This document shows positions 47,501-59,400 of a stretch of DNA of 64,000 nt, piece after piece. The DNA comes from Polytrichum commune (Eukaryota > Streptophyta > Polytrichopsida > Polytrichales > Polytrichaceae): assembly GCA_950295325.1 (NCBI GenBank), contig OX485804.1, positions 53,754,001 to 53,818,000 on the forward strand, given 5' to 3'. Numbering within the stretch: position 1 is the first letter of the stretch; each line of letters starts with the position of its first letter. Under the pieces are notes generated by a model, which saw only the letters and a program-made list of their open reading frames with translations, made no database searches and was not told the DNA's origin. The position numbers were made by a program, and so were the translations under genes.

Positions 47501-50500
47501 ATTTATTTTGATAGTCAATATAATGTTCTCCTCAATTCTTGTGGGGGTATGCAGTATGTATCAAATAGTGTGGAGCTTCAATTAGTGCGGGTCCACATTT
47601 GGACCCAACTATATATGCTACTTTTCAAATCCTACGCACATATTTTCCACTCTTGGGTGCAAATAAATCAAACTATGTTTATCACTTTCAATAAAAGGTG
47701 TACTAATGTCAAGTCAGTAGGGTTATCCGCAAAGTCTCTCAAAGAGGGATCTAACTAGGAGTTTGGTGCCCCTTGGAGGGACCAAGCTCGTATCAAGAGC
47801 TTGTTAGACCATCTTGAGTCGGAGCCTAATTTTGAAAGTTGGATGACTCTAATGCACCTTGGCATCATTGACACATTTGATGTGTTGGACCAGGGAAATG
47901 CAATTATCTCATTCAACAACAAGCCGGCTTCAGATGCAGTGCCATTCTTTGAGCAGGTGGTTGTGCCTGACACTCTCTTTGGTGTAAACTGAGTTGAGCT
48001 TAGTACTTGAAGGCTGAATGTAGCTTACTCCATCATACATGTAGCAGTTTTTCTTTCCCTGCTAGTTAGATGATGCACAGTTCTCAGTATGATTACCTTC
48101 AAAGTCTCAAGGCTATGATTGTGGCTGCAGATGGGCCCAACAATGGCCCAAGTTGCACCAATTGTTGAGTCTTCACCAGTGACCCAATTTGCTCGATCTT
48201 TCTTGGGTAGGTCAATTATTGAAGAAACAAAATTTCTGTGCCCTTGTGAGTAGTGGAAGGCTTGGGATAGTGCACTTTTGAAATATTGTCAATAAGGTCT
48301 AGTTCGACAGAACTTGATACAGATTTTTAAATTGGTTTATACAAGTAGAAACAAGTATCCCGGAAAAATTTCTGTATGATTTGAAGGTATATTCTTTGCA
48401 TCACATGTGGTGGTCAATAGGCCGCTTACAGTGGATTTAGGTCCCATAGGTGCAAATAAAGGACTGCTTGGTGTATCTTTCCTTCACTTATAGGTATCAT
48501 TTATGCCATCCTTGTCAAAAATAGGGTGCTTCTGCATCTTAGGCCCAAATTGTAGTTAGAATTGATCAGAATCTAAACTACCTTACATGGATGAGTAGTG
48601 TATCCTCCCTATAATCGGGTAATTGTGGATTCATTGGGTTTGCAGCGGAGTCCATGAGGGCTGTTTTGGATGCGCCCATTCCTTCGCCACCAACTGATCG
48701 TGTGAACCTGCAATCTGTCCGCCAGTTTTTAGATCAAATTCCTGCTGTTTTGGACCAGGTTTTGCTTCTTGCCTCTCTGTGTCGCTTCATATGACTGCCT
48801 ATGATCAACCCAACTAGCCTCTGGAAACATCCATTTTGGATATAATTTTTTCCTTTTCAGAAATTCAATCCTACTTGTTGACTCTGGCCTGGAAGTAGAA
48901 ATCGACTGTACAATACTAAACAATAAGTACCCGAGTTCTGTGATATAGGAAGGACCAGCGTTGGACTGGTGTCACCTTTTTCTGATACCATCTGGGTATT
49001 CGGGTATCTTTAATGAGGATACTTTTGTTCTTATTACCATTTGGTTCTATATATCATCCAAGAACCTTCATACCTAGGTAAAATTATCTTAGTGTCAATA
49101 TCGGCTTAGAATGATATTGTCCCAAATAATAACTCTGGTATGCAAAGATTATCTCATCTTGTGATACCCACAAGTATCAATAATTGATAGGAATGACAAT
49201 TTGATACCAGTCAGGTAGGGTTCTTTGATAACATTGTTGATATTGTGAAGTGATACCTATATTCCAGTCCAACATTGGTATGGACCACACCAATTAAAAG
49301 ACATTCATTACATGGAGCACTTCCCAATCCAATCAGGAACACCTCATGTATTGCCCTCTTAATGATTGACACAAGGAAAGAATAGCTGTTATTTCATCCT
49401 ACTATATCCTGTATTCCCTGTAGCATGCTTGTAAAATCTAGTTGGCATCTTTTAGGTACCCTTTCTGTGCCTTCTATTTTGTCTTTGGTGTTCATCCCAG
49501 GGCGCAATTCTCAAAATTTTCTTTGACAGGTATCACAGGGAGTATTAGAATTTGTACCAACCCCTGAACAAAACCGGGAGAATGCTTCAGTTTCATATGC
49601 TGTACCAAATAACCTTCTGGTACGTCTTCTATGAGTTTACCATCTGCATTCAAAAACTGCTTCTAAATTAACTAGGGTTCCCAAAGTTCCCAATGTAGAA
49701 ATGAAGGTAGTGTGTCTGCTCGTTTTGTGTGTAAGATGATGGATATTAATCTTTTGGTTTATGGATTCTAGTTTCAATTATGGAAGTATATAGCTTGCAA
49801 GGTAGGTCTTATTGTGGGCGCTTCTAGCTCCATGGACATTTTGGTCATTTGATCGGATTGAAAATTGTTTCATTCATTCAGCAATTGCTACAAATTGCAA
49901 AGATTGTCATTTCGAATCTTAAAATACAAGTTGAGATGCAAAAGATATAAGGAGTTATTGTGAAGATTTTCTTTCTCTTCAAGTGATCACATAGGCCCTC
50001 CCAATCATGTTAACTTTTGAACCTAGAACAGTGTCTCTATTTTATTTGCATAGCCCAATTTCATTGTGACACGTGTCTTTTTGGGTGTCCATTCATAGCT
50101 ACAAGCCTTGCCATATGTACCACTTAAATATAGGTATTCAATAAAGAAGAGTAACCACATAAAGTCCATATACCTTAATAGAGAATGCAAAGTCTATTGA
50201 AACGTGCGTACTCATTGATGATGTTGATTATGAATCTATGCAGGTGAAATTTACTTCAGATGCCATTGATGAGACGGATGCACTGGAAGCGGTTTTGAGG
50301 CCTCGCACTGAGGAACTTGGTGGAAAGTTGACAAAAGTTGTTCTCAATGGGACCCATCTCACCCCAGTTGCCCTAGTAAGCAACTCATCTCATCCACTTA
50401 TTAAATGCAAATCGTGAAGATTGTCATTTCAGGTTTTAAATTGGAGTTGAGAGGCAAAAGCTTTAAGAGGTCAAAGTGCAGATTCTCTATTTCTTTAGGT

Positions 50501-51216
50501 GATCACATAGGTACTCTTCACTGTGTCAAGTCTTGAACCTACAATGGTGTCTATCTTTTGAGCACATAGTTCATTCTCTTGTAACATGTACCTTTTTTGT
50601 GTATCCTCTATCCACAAGTTGTACCATACACCACTCAATCATGAGATAGACATGCCTAATTTGGTTACCTATCTTAATCAGACACCTAGATTTGAGTGGT
50701 ATGTTGTTGGGTTTGGCTCTAGCAATGGATACCAAAAAACATATGTTTAAAAAGAGAGTGGACTACTTACCCAAAATATGATAACCATTCAAGACTCAAC
50801 AGTCAACATAGTTGGGGGGACTTATATCACCATTTTATGAGCACGAGAATCTTCACTTTGATAACGAATAATATTCATGAGCTCTGAAAATTATGAGGAA
50901 AGTAGCTACGGCCTTAATTTGGATATGGCAACCATCTCATAGTAATTGCAGGTTTCATATCCTAGGAGAATTGGGCTAGCCAGAATAAGGAACCATTTAG
51001 ACTCAGCTACCTTATAAAGGCATACAATCAAGAAGAGTAACCACATAAGGCCCAAGTACCTCACCACATGTACACGATGTGCAGGATGTGAAGTGGGACG
51101 TTGGAAGGGAGTATACTCCTGCAGATGCAGTAGCCCAAGTGTTCCGGAGTGTAGCTTTAACAGACCTGCGAGGGCTTGTAAGGAACATAAGTGATTGGTT
51201 TGACTCTATGATCTGA
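44562..51216 (+). CDS. DUF1350 alpha/beta-hydrolase-like protein, probably plastid
   Basis: Nine exons (44562-44929, 46584-46781, 47336-47393, 47894-47956, 48131-48206, 48646-48758, 49530-49619, 50244-50375, 51085-51216) join in phase to 409 residues, near the usual family length. The family landmarks are present: LVHFLGGAFIGAAPDVIY (105-122), LLSKEGYLIVATPY, FSVGHSLGALMQ with candidate nucleophile S189 spanning the exon 2/3 junction, and AIISFNNKPASDAVPFFEQ. The first 60-70 residues are basic and hydroxylated, consistent with a transit peptide. The family has an alpha/beta-hydrolase fold; its substrate is not known to me. The start was set at the first ATG in frame. Introns contain family A repeats, a MITE and a hairpin. 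Confidence 0.93.
44991..45362. mobile_element. Small inverted-repeat element (MITE-like)
   Basis: About 372 bp with ends TAAGGTATGTGGGTGTTTCT and the complement of TAAGGTACGTGGGTGTTTCT, in intron 1 of the DUF1350 gene. The first bases (TAAGGTA) resemble the family A ends. A second short inverted pair, TACACCACTCACACA at 45361 and its complement at 45565-45579, abuts it. No clear duplication. Confidence 0.55.
46191..46375 (+). ncRNA. Candidate miRNA-precursor-like hairpin
   Basis: Two arms of about 80 bases (46191-46271 and 46295-46375) pair with only a few mismatches and a small bulge around a 23-base loop. The best-paired stretch is GCACTAGGTTGGGGCATCCC on the 3' arm. Length, imperfect pairing and loop size suit a plant MIRNA foldback on the plus strand inside DUF1350 intron 1. 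A small foldback MITE is the alternative. No match to a known miRNA is claimed. Confidence 0.5.
49960..50180 (-). repeat. Family A, copy in DUF1350 intron 7
   Basis: Contains GTGATCACATAGGCCCTCCC, GAACCTAGAACAGTGTCT, ACCACTTAAATATAGGTATTC and the terminal AAGAGTAACCACATAAAGTC followed by ATACCTTA. Confidence 0.65.
50400..51060. repeat. Family A, two adjoining copies in DUF1350 intron 8
   Basis: 50400-50650 is in reverse orientation (GTGATCACATAGGTACTCTT, GAACCTACAATGGTGTCT). 50643-51014 is forward (GACATGCCTAATTTGGTTAC to the ...CTACCTTA end). A further terminal piece runs to 51060, just upstream of the exon 9 acceptor. Confidence 0.65.
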
Positions 51217-51589
51217 GGGTTGGCCTTCAAGACTTCATAAACACAAACAGTAAGTTGTGCCTTATGAGACAAACAACTGCATATTCTTGATATTCTTGTC
51301 AGCAGAATTCTGTTGCTGTTATATGCAACAGAATAGTCCTCATGAATGTAAATGTAATTGCCTGATTACTTCTTCAAAATTGCACTTGGTACGTTTTAAG
51401 GTAGTCTTTGTACCTATTTTCTTATTACAATGAAGCATCTCTCTCCTCTCCCTAAGAGGGAACCCCATCATTTTCCAATACTCTCTTTCCTATCTAGTTG
51501 GTGGCAAGTCCATGGAGACATGGGTACAATTAATAATGTACATGTATGCTGATGGGGGATGAGACATGTTGGTTGATGCAATAAGGTAG

Positions 51590-51930
51590 GGGGTCTTAAA
51601 TGGTCACTTTTTCTGACTAGCCCACTTCTCCTAGGATATTAACCATGCAATTAGCACAAGATGGTTAGGAACTAGCAAATCCAAATTGTGGCTATACTCG
51701 CTTTCCTGATAAATTTTGAAGCTCGCATGAATATTTTATTCACTATCAAAGAGAAAATTCTTGTGCTCTTCAAATGGTGATATAGGTCACCCCAAATATG
51801 TTGACTATTGATCTTAAAATATTTATCATATTTTGAGCATGCAATCCAACCTCTTTTGAACACGTCTTTTTGGTATCCGTTCTTGGAGCCACATATGCAC
51901 AGCCACAATGTATATGGTTTATGGTTGAAA
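51590..51930 (-). repeat. Family A, copy between DUF1350 and YqgF genes
   Basis: Reverse-orientation blocks including TCTTGTGCTCTTCAAATGG, GTTGACTATTGATCTTAAAA and TTGAGCATGCAATCCAACC; right end degraded. Confidence 0.6.
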
Positions 51931-52637
51931 GTGACTGAAAAACTACACACAACTACAAAAAACTGTAACCAAAGGGAAAGGACTGAATGCAAAACTATCA
52001 ATATGTGAAATGATAATTGATTCCAAAAGCATTGGAAATCTACTCCTGTCCATGAATCTACATTTCAAGCCTATCATACAACCAATTAAATCTTCGTATG
52101 CTCATTTTCATCAGCTCAATGAATTTGTGATGGGCGTCTGCATACTATTTACAACTGCAGCAATACAACATGTTACCCAACTTTATTGCTTCCACAAAAT
52201 CTTGGTCAATATATGGAGCTCACTGCAAGATACTTGTCAGCTTAATTCATTGATACACTCAATATCAAATTTTCAAAGGAAATTAAACAACAAGACTTTG
52301 TATCATGTAAGCTCAATCAGCATATTCAACTTGTGATACAGGCAGTCATGTGAGATTTTCTCACTATTAGTGTCCTGGAACTAGAAGAAAAAAAATCAGT
52401 TGCTAAAATTTAACAGTACATGGCTGTCAATCCCAAAAACATGCCTGAACACTCAAGCAACCACTTGAAGATGAAGCAACATCACAATTCATGGAGGTGG
52501 AAAAATTGGAATTTCCTTGTTTCGTCTACACTCAAAACAAACACCCTTTCTAAATTTGTCTGCTAAAAAACTTACTGTAAGATGTAACTTTCTCAATAAC
52601 CAATAAAATTGAGGAATGTTGAGTTGAATTGATGTGA

Positions 52638-55600
52638 TTAATCATCATCAAAGTCACCAAAACCATCATTGTGACTGAGATCATAAGGGAGAGGCTGTGT
52701 GGGTCCTTGACAAAGAAGCTGCTGAAGGTCTAGTTGCTTTGGCACAACAAGCTGTGCACGAGAACCTCCTGCCTCAAAATAATTGCACAACAATGCCTGC
52801 AATCATTTGAAATAATTAGCAAACATTAAACTGCACAAGGCGTATCTGCAAATGTAGCAAATAAGGAAGACGACTCTGATATTGCTTCTCACATGAATTA
52901 TGATGTTGCTTCATATTTGAGTTGGTCTATATGTAATGTCAAAATGGCCATTACGAGAATTAGAGGCCCCCCGAAGACTACTACTGCCTCGCAAAGATGA
53001 CACCTTGAACGGGCCCCAGCAACCAGCTCGCAACTTTCTCCCAAGGGAGAGCCCTTAGGTTTCTACATGGTTGGTTGAAAGTATCCAGTTCACCCAGATA
53101 CCCCCACTATGATAAGGTGGACCATAGATGGTAGGGTGCACTGGAAATCAAGTGCTAGGAAGGTCACCCATCCAAGTACTATTCCAGCCTTAGGCGGCTT
53201 CACTGCGGAATTCCCATGGGATTTGAGTTAAGGCCTTGGGTTTAAGCCACCCTAAATGTAGCAAATGTAAGAGACACTCACCATGGCTGCATATGCATCA
53301 ATTTGTTCCTTGCGTGACCTCCTATTACTGCCCCTGCAACAATATTGAGCACAAAGTCTGATCATCAGCAAACACTTCTTTACACCAAATGAAGTCCTAC
53401 TGCATCAGGAAGTCATCTAAAGCAGGTGAAATTCAGACAATGAGTGCAAGAAGTCAAAACGACCATGTAATAATCAATCAGAGTTCTAGGATCACAATAT
53501 ACAAAACATAGGCGATCTCTTGCCTCTGAAATCCAACCTATATATTCAAGAAGGAGAACCCTAAACCAGGAGAAAATGTGGAAACCTCTCCTCATCAACC
53601 AAGATCCAAATGTCAATACTCTGGGAACATTAATCAAAAAGCTCAATTGATAGGAAGATGTACGTTTCAATCATGTAGCTCAAGGCATCCTGTGAAGTTC
53701 CATATTCGTCTTGCAAGTAGACTCGCCAACCTCTGCAGAAAAGCAGAAAAATGCATATGAAATTGTTTGTCATGGTCGATCACTAATAAGCTGCACTTGA
53801 ATCCATACTTTTCAGGCAGAGGTAGACAGCCCTAATTCTGCTGCTTTTCTTATTAGGAAACCTATATTTGAGTGGTGTGTGGTTTGGTGTGGCTCTAAGA
53901 CCAGATACCAATAAGACATTTTAAAATGAGATTGAACTGCATGCTCAAAATATGATAACCATTCTAGGCTCAATAGTCAACATAATTAGGGGGGACCTTT
54001 ATGACCATAGAATCTTCACTTTGATAATGAATAAGATATTCATATGAGCTCCAAAATTATGATGAAAGTGCCTACGGCCCTGATTTGGAATTTCTTACCA
54101 TGTTGTACTAATCGCGTGTTTCATATCCTAAGAGAAGTGGGCTAGTCAGAAAAAGTAACCACTAAGACCCATCTACTTTAATGATCATGTCTTCTGTAAA
54201 TTCATCGGTGCTGTCCTGGGGTAAAAAGCTTGCTAGTCTAAAGCTTCCAGTTTACAAGCATGGATTAGCAGAGTATTCATCTTACAAGGTAGTAAACATT
54301 TACCGACAAGCAGCAAGACTGGCCAGCCTTCCAGCAAAGCTACGACATTTGCCCGCCTGCTTGTTGTCCTTGCCATCCCAAGACTTTGGTAACCCCACAA
54401 CAAACTCATCTGCTTTCTGCACCAGCGCAAATTCAAATTAGATCAACAAGAACATATTTGTACATACCCCTTCCATCTTGAAATGATAGCTCAACTATCC
54501 ATCCTGCAGTCTGTCACATCCGCAAATCTGAATTCATCTGTGTGAATCCCTATTTGTTAACTATGGTAATTAAGATACGTCAGAGAGCTAATGCAATTGG
54601 GGGCCATTACTGAACAGTACGTTATGCAGAAAGTAGGATCAACTTTTTCAAATTCATTACAAGTTCAACCAAGTGCAATTTCAAGAGCCAGGCACACTCT
54701 GATACATCACATTTGTAGGCTAACCTCAGGTTGTTGGAAAACATCATCATGGGTCGATAATGAGAGTGCTACAAAAGACATTTAGGAACGCACCTCTTGC
54801 TCAGCAATGTTTATAATAACTTCAAGAAGCTTGTCGCCCGTCTGTCGCACAACCTGGAACCATAGCCTTCTGTAAGAAATGTGACTCAAGATGTAAGTTC
54901 CTTTTTCTATTCAATCAAGTTTACAGTAAGCAGGAGCTAATGGCAGCAGAAGAACAAGAGCAAGATCCATCAACATTAGGGATATCCTCTAACTTCACAT
55001 AAGTTTTGATTGGAATTTGGTTGTTTTGCATGCAAGACCTTCCATATTTGGTAAATTTTAGGTGCATGCTTGGAGGTAGAAGTGTGGAGGTTTGGACGAA
55101 GAACAACATATCACACCGGTGCATTGAGGGCCACCTCATTTTGGCTGGCCAAGAGATCGGAAAATGAGTTTGGCCCTCACTGAACCTCACGAAAAAAGTT
55201 GCTCCTCATTCAAATTCAAACGCTACCTCCTCTGAGCATGCACCATGACAAGTGGAAAGACATTATTGATTTTCTAAGCAAAACAACCAGTGAAAAAAAT
55301 TATATCATAGGGGACCAACTCAACTCCTGACAAAAGAGTCCCACTGAGTTAAAGGACAACTCTACTAATTGTGCTGGATGGGAAGGAGATGTCTCACACT
55401 CAATGGTCGGGGTGCAAAGCCTCCCAAACTTATGGCAATTCCAGTCTTCACATCCCCAAGGTCCACACCAAGAGAATGTCTGTGCAATCCTCTCTCTTTT
55501 GCCTTCACCGCATTGCATTTGAGACTTGCAATGGTCTCTCTCAGCTTGGCCCTCAGTTTTGGATCGTCACGTCTTGCATTTCCTTCATTGTCAACCTCTC

Positions 55601-55832
55601 CTTCTAAGCTCTCAAGAGCACAATCTACAGTGGGTGATGATGACCTTCTTTGCCTCTCTTTCTTTCCAGGACATGCTTTAAGTGACCTCCTTTCCAAGGA
55701 TAAAAGGGTCGTAGGAGGCTTGCGAAAATATGAAGTCCTAGTTTGCTCAACCTTTACGCGAGCGGGGACGTGAAAGCTGAAAACAGAAAGATGAAGAAGA
55801 GAAGAGCCATAATGTATAGTGAATTCTGCCAT
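52638..55832 (-). CDS. YqgF/RuvX-like RNase H-fold nuclease, probably plastid
   Basis: Six exons (55398-55832, 54794-54853, 54304-54416, 53664-53732, 53282-53333, 52638-52796) join in phase to 295 residues. The YqgF core begins SLGVDLGDVKTGIAISLGGF with catalytic D124, continues ADEFVVGLPKSWDG, then YLQDEYGTSQDAL (motif DE.GTS, D211), then KEQIDAYAAM with catalytic D238. Bacterial members process pre-16S rRNA; plant homologues are predicted organellar. About 110 residues precede the core; the first 60 are Ser/Arg-rich, consistent with a transit peptide. The C-terminus is acidic (DGFGDFDDD). The exon 4 donor (GTACAT) is weak. A start 24 bases upstream (METLTSIA) is possible, but MAEF is the conserved start within the local duplications. 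Confidence 0.9.
53148..53228 (-). repeat. 5S rRNA-derived sequence (SINE3 or Cassandra-like)
   Basis: The complement contains GGATGGGTGACCTTCCTAGC, matching 5S rRNA box C and flanking helix, preceded by GGAATAGTACTTGG-type and CCCATGGGAATTCCGCAGTG-type blocks in 5S order. It is too diverged and truncated for a working 5S gene. It lies in the intron between YqgF exons 5 and 6. Plant 5S-derived SINEs and Cassandra TRIM retrotransposons both carry such sequence; I could not find clear element ends. Confidence 0.6.
53818..54180 (+). repeat. Family A, copy in YqgF intron 3
   Basis: Forward blocks ACCTATATTTGAGTGGTGTG, ATATGATAACCATTCTAGGC, GAATCTTCACTTTGATAATG and the end AGTAACCACTAAGACCCATC. 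One of the best-preserved copies. Confidence 0.7.
54955..55190. repeat. Family D element, copy 2 (partial)
   Basis: Shares TTGGTTGTTTTGCATGCA, GGTGCATGCTTGGAGGTA and GCATTGAGGGCCACCTCATT with the left arm of the element at 31434, then reverses into ATGAGTTTGGCCCTCACTGA. One arm plus the start of the other; lies in YqgF intron 1. Confidence 0.65.
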
Positions 55833-56420
55833 GGCGATACTAGTTAGGGTTTCCAAGTGCAGATTCTTCCTAACGGCGCATTATTGAAAAGGTGAGGATC
55901 CTCATGAATGTAGAGCCAGACTTAGCAATGCTAGAGCTGAAGCACATGGAATCTATGTTCTTCAATGGTGTCTTCCGCAATGAATAGCATAGAAAACCCT
56001 AATTAGTGAGACTTGGAAATGCTGCAAAAATTGAAGGCCTCCATAATGTATAGTGAATTCTGCCATGGCGATGCTACGTAGGGTTTTCAAGTGCAGATTC
56101 TTCCTTAGATCGCCTTGTTGGAAAGGCGAAAACTCTAGTGGATGTAGAGCCAGACTTAGCAATGCTAGAGCTGAAACACATGGAATCTATGTTCTTCAAT
56201 GATATCTTCCGTAAGGAATAGCATAAAAAGCCCTAATCAGTGAGAAATGCTGCATGAATTGAAGGCCGTCGTAATGTATAGTGAATTCAGTCATGGCGAT
56301 GCTACGTAGGGTTTTCAAGTGCAGATTCTTGCATTGTTGAAAAGGTGAGATGCCAGATTTAGCAAATTCCTGAGCTGAACACCTGGAAATCGATGTTTTT
56401 CAATTGCATCGTCCGCGATG
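55809..56420 (-). repeat. Tandem triplication of YqgF start-codon region
   Basis: Three copies of a unit of about 230 bp. The minus-strand ATG in the context CCATGGC/TCATGGC occurs at 55830-55832, 56064-56066 and 56292-56294 (spacing 234 and 228). Each copy has TGTATAGTGAATTC and AAGTGCAGATTCTT nearby. The innermost copy provides the start of the YqgF gene; the outer two may act as leader or decoy starts. Confidence 0.85.
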
Positions 56421-56424
56421 AATA

Positions 56425-57790
56425 GCATAAGACCTAATCAGGGCGATTTGCACCAGATATGCATGGAGTCAAGCTGTTCCGTGTAGAATGTGTGAAATGC
56501 AGAAATAGCCTCCGAGTTGTGGTTGTAAATTCATGGGCTGACCAACTGTGAGCAATGTGCCATTCTAATCAATGCTACCGGCAGATACATTCCGTGTGAT
56601 ACCACAAGACTAGTGTTGCATTTTTTATTCTAGAGGCCGGAGGTGGCATTATTACAAATAATAATAATAATAATAATTTTGTTTTTATTTTATTGAAAAC
56701 CATCGAAGACATCAATCCGTGAGGTCCTTTATGGCAAATCTTGTCAAAAATATTCCCTTCTTCTAAGATCTGTTCTTTGAGCTCTTCTCCGCCCAAGTAT
56801 TGATCCAAGAATGAAGACATTGCGAATGCAAACCACCATTCACGACTTGTCTGGTGTGCCATGTGGTGCGTTATGTATTTCAGTATTTGTCAATTCGTGT
56901 GGGAACTGGCACTTGAGGCTCAGACATTGTCATTGAGTTTGAATGAACCAATGCTATATGGTACTATGGAACAATTGGCGAAGTTGAGTGTGTCTAAATT
57001 TGCCGTACTGGCCCGGATTGACTGTAGTCATGATTTTATAATTAAAAACATTAAAAATGCCTCAAAATTTGCCGAGTATTTTAAAATGTGTATTTTTAAA
57101 TACATTAAAAAATGCACCACTAGTCGTATGCTTGCAAATTTGGGAGAATTCAAAGAAACTTGACTAATGAATTTTTGTTTGGGAACATTCACCGACCATT
57201 ATAAGCAATAGGTTAGTATCATCCAAATACAACCATTTGTTTTCCACTATGGAAGAATCACATGATGCCACAAGTGAGGATGCAAACATTAAAAAAATTA
57301 AAAAAATTAAAAAAATTAAACACACACACACACACACACTCTTAATCATTCTAGACGAAATTGGAAAGTATCCATGACCAAGGTTCTCCATGGTCCATTA
57401 CAAATTATTATCCAACATATTGATCAATATAATAGTCTTTCAATAAACTTTGTAGTATCAAATTCATACCTCTTTGGAAAAGAGGTACATAAACCTTACG
57501 AATTTTTTAACAAAAGAACTCGAGTGTGGAAGTAGGTTTCAATCAAGTTTAACATCTTATTCTTAGCATATTTTGCAAGTAGATTTAGGTCAACAACCCC
57601 CCCCCCCACCACCAAATTGTGCAAATAAAATTTGATGATATATCAAGATAGTTTGAGTTATTTGAACGTTTTTGGAATTTTTGTCCAATAGGTGTCGATT
57701 GAATGTGTAACTAGTTGTTTTGTCAACGTCATCATGCCGAAATCCAAGAAAAATAAATTTTGAAATAAACTTACATGACTTGTTTAAAAT
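56425..57790. other. Interval with no firm gene
   Basis: A minus-strand open frame 56575-56862 (MAHQTSREWWFAFAMSSFLD...) could be an exon but has no domain I recognise. Simple repeats: (AAT)n at about 56656-56680, (AAAAATT)n then (CA)n at 57291-57340, and a C-run at about 57597-57607. Confidence 0.4.
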
Positions 57791-57814
57791 ATTGATTTAT
57801 AACATGTCATTTGT

Positions 57815-58990
57815 TTGTGCATGTGGTGTATAGAACACGTACAAGGCATGTCATTTGAAAGGCTCGAACATAAGTCCACATATGAGGGAAGTTTTAAGAT
57901 GAATGACATGCCAAACCTTCAATTATTGAGTATTCAAAATTGTGATGATGTGGATGTTCATTTTGATATTCTAAAGCATTCCGTCCAACTACGATGGTTG
58001 AAGATCCACTTTTCACTTGAAAATGACAAGTTTATTAAACAAAAAAAGTCTTTTGCCAACAAATTTTGGAACATTGCTCAAACTTTTCTACATCAAATAT
58101 GTGTTTTACAAATCTATAATTATAATTTTCTTGATATCAGTACATCGGGTTCATTCACATTTCCTTGTCTCAAAGGCATATCACTAAGAAATTGTGATAA
58201 CTTTGAAAATTTTATGAAAATTTTGAGCAACCTCATAGCCTTGGAAGAACTTGATTTCTCTAAATGTCAAGCTTTGAAACACATACTGGAAGGATTTGGA
58301 ACGTTGACATGTTTGAGTAACTTTGTATGTGGGAGTGTGAGGCTTTGGAAGTGTTTCCCTCTGGATTGAGCAACCTCATAGCCTTGGAACAACTTGATTT
58401 CTCAAAATGTTGAGCTTTGAAACACGTGCCGGAAGGATTTGGAACTTTGACATATTTGAAAAAGCTTATGATGTGGGAGTGTGAGGCTTTGGAAGTGTTT
58501 CCCTATGGATTGAGCAACCTCATAGCCTTGGAACAACTCAGTTTTTCTGAATGTCGAGTTTTGAAACACGTGCCAAAAGGATTTGGAACTTTGACCTGAT
58601 TGAAAAAGCTTATGATGTGGGAGTGTGAAGCTTTGGAAATGTTTTCATATGGATTGAGCAACCCCATAGCCTTGGAAGAACTCGATTTCTGAAAATGTCG
58701 AGCTTTGAAACACGTGCCGGAAGGATTTTGAACTTTGACATGTTTGAAAAAGCTTAAGATGTGGGAGTGTGAGGCTTTGAAAGTGTTTCCCTATGGATTG
58801 AGCAACCTCATAGCCTTAGAGGAAGTCAATTCTTCATAATGTCAATCTTTGAAACACATTGTGGAAGGATTTGGAATTTTGACATGCTTGAAGAAACTTT
58901 ACATGTGGAAGTGTAACCTTTGGGAGAATTTCCCTATAGAATGAGCAACCACTTAACCTTGGACAAACTTCATTTCTCTCAAGCTTTGAA
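57815..58990 (+). pseudogene. LRR region of a resistance-type (NLR) gene, decayed
   Basis: After an acceptor-like GGTGTATAG the frame reads GMSFERLEHKSTYEGSFKM then NDMPNLQLLSIQNC, typical of the NB-ARC/LRR junction of plant NLRs. Leucine-rich repeats follow (LSNLIALEELDFSKCQALKH, GFGTLTCL). Units starting GAGCAACCTCATAGCC recur at 58224, 58368, 58512, 58656, 58800 and 58943, a 144-bp period equal to two 24-residue LRRs. A one-base deletion near 58330 shifts frame, and stops such as TGA for Arg occur in later units. No NB-ARC or TIR domain lies upstream in the window, so this is a pseudogene or relic. Confidence 0.8.
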
Positions 58991-59142
58991 AGATGTGCAT
59001 GAGAGATTGAGGTCACCATTTGTGGAGTGTGTAAAGGATTTACATCCATTATGGTTAAACTTAGAATGGAGCTAGGGCAAGAGACGTTATGAACAGGAGC
59101 AGATACTGATTAGGGTCCACTATTGGAGCTGCGGAAAAATCA

Positions 59143-59400
59143 ATGGGCTTAGTCAAGCAATCTGTCCGGGTTCAGAGCGGCGAAGGAGCGCCATCAAATG
59201 CACTTCACTTAAATGGCAACAATGGTGGGTTCACCATGGCTCCTCGTGTTCATGATGGCTACGTCAATCATTTGCGAGAAGAACTGGCTGTATTCAAAAC
59301 TGAAGATTTTGATGCACAAACTTATGTGCAATCAAGTGCCCACCTATGATCGAAAAAGGCATTGAACTCCTGGTGGCAGCAACCAAGAGTGGTAAAGTAG
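59143..59400 (+). pseudogene. Fragment resembling exocyst EXO84 N-terminus
   Basis: An open frame of 68 residues containing LREELAVFKTEDFDAQTYVQ, similar to the 'F(K/Q)SD.FDADAYVQSKC' block near the N-terminus of plant EXO84 proteins. The frame stops just after YVQSSAHL; reading one base over continues as CPPMIEKGIELLVAA. No following exons were found before the next gene. It may be a retro-copied or transposed first exon. Family assignment rests on one motif. Confidence 0.35.

Noticed and set aside
47583-47626. Small palindrome GGGTCCACATTTGGACCC
   Set aside because: A short isolated hairpin in an intron with no further context; likely chance.
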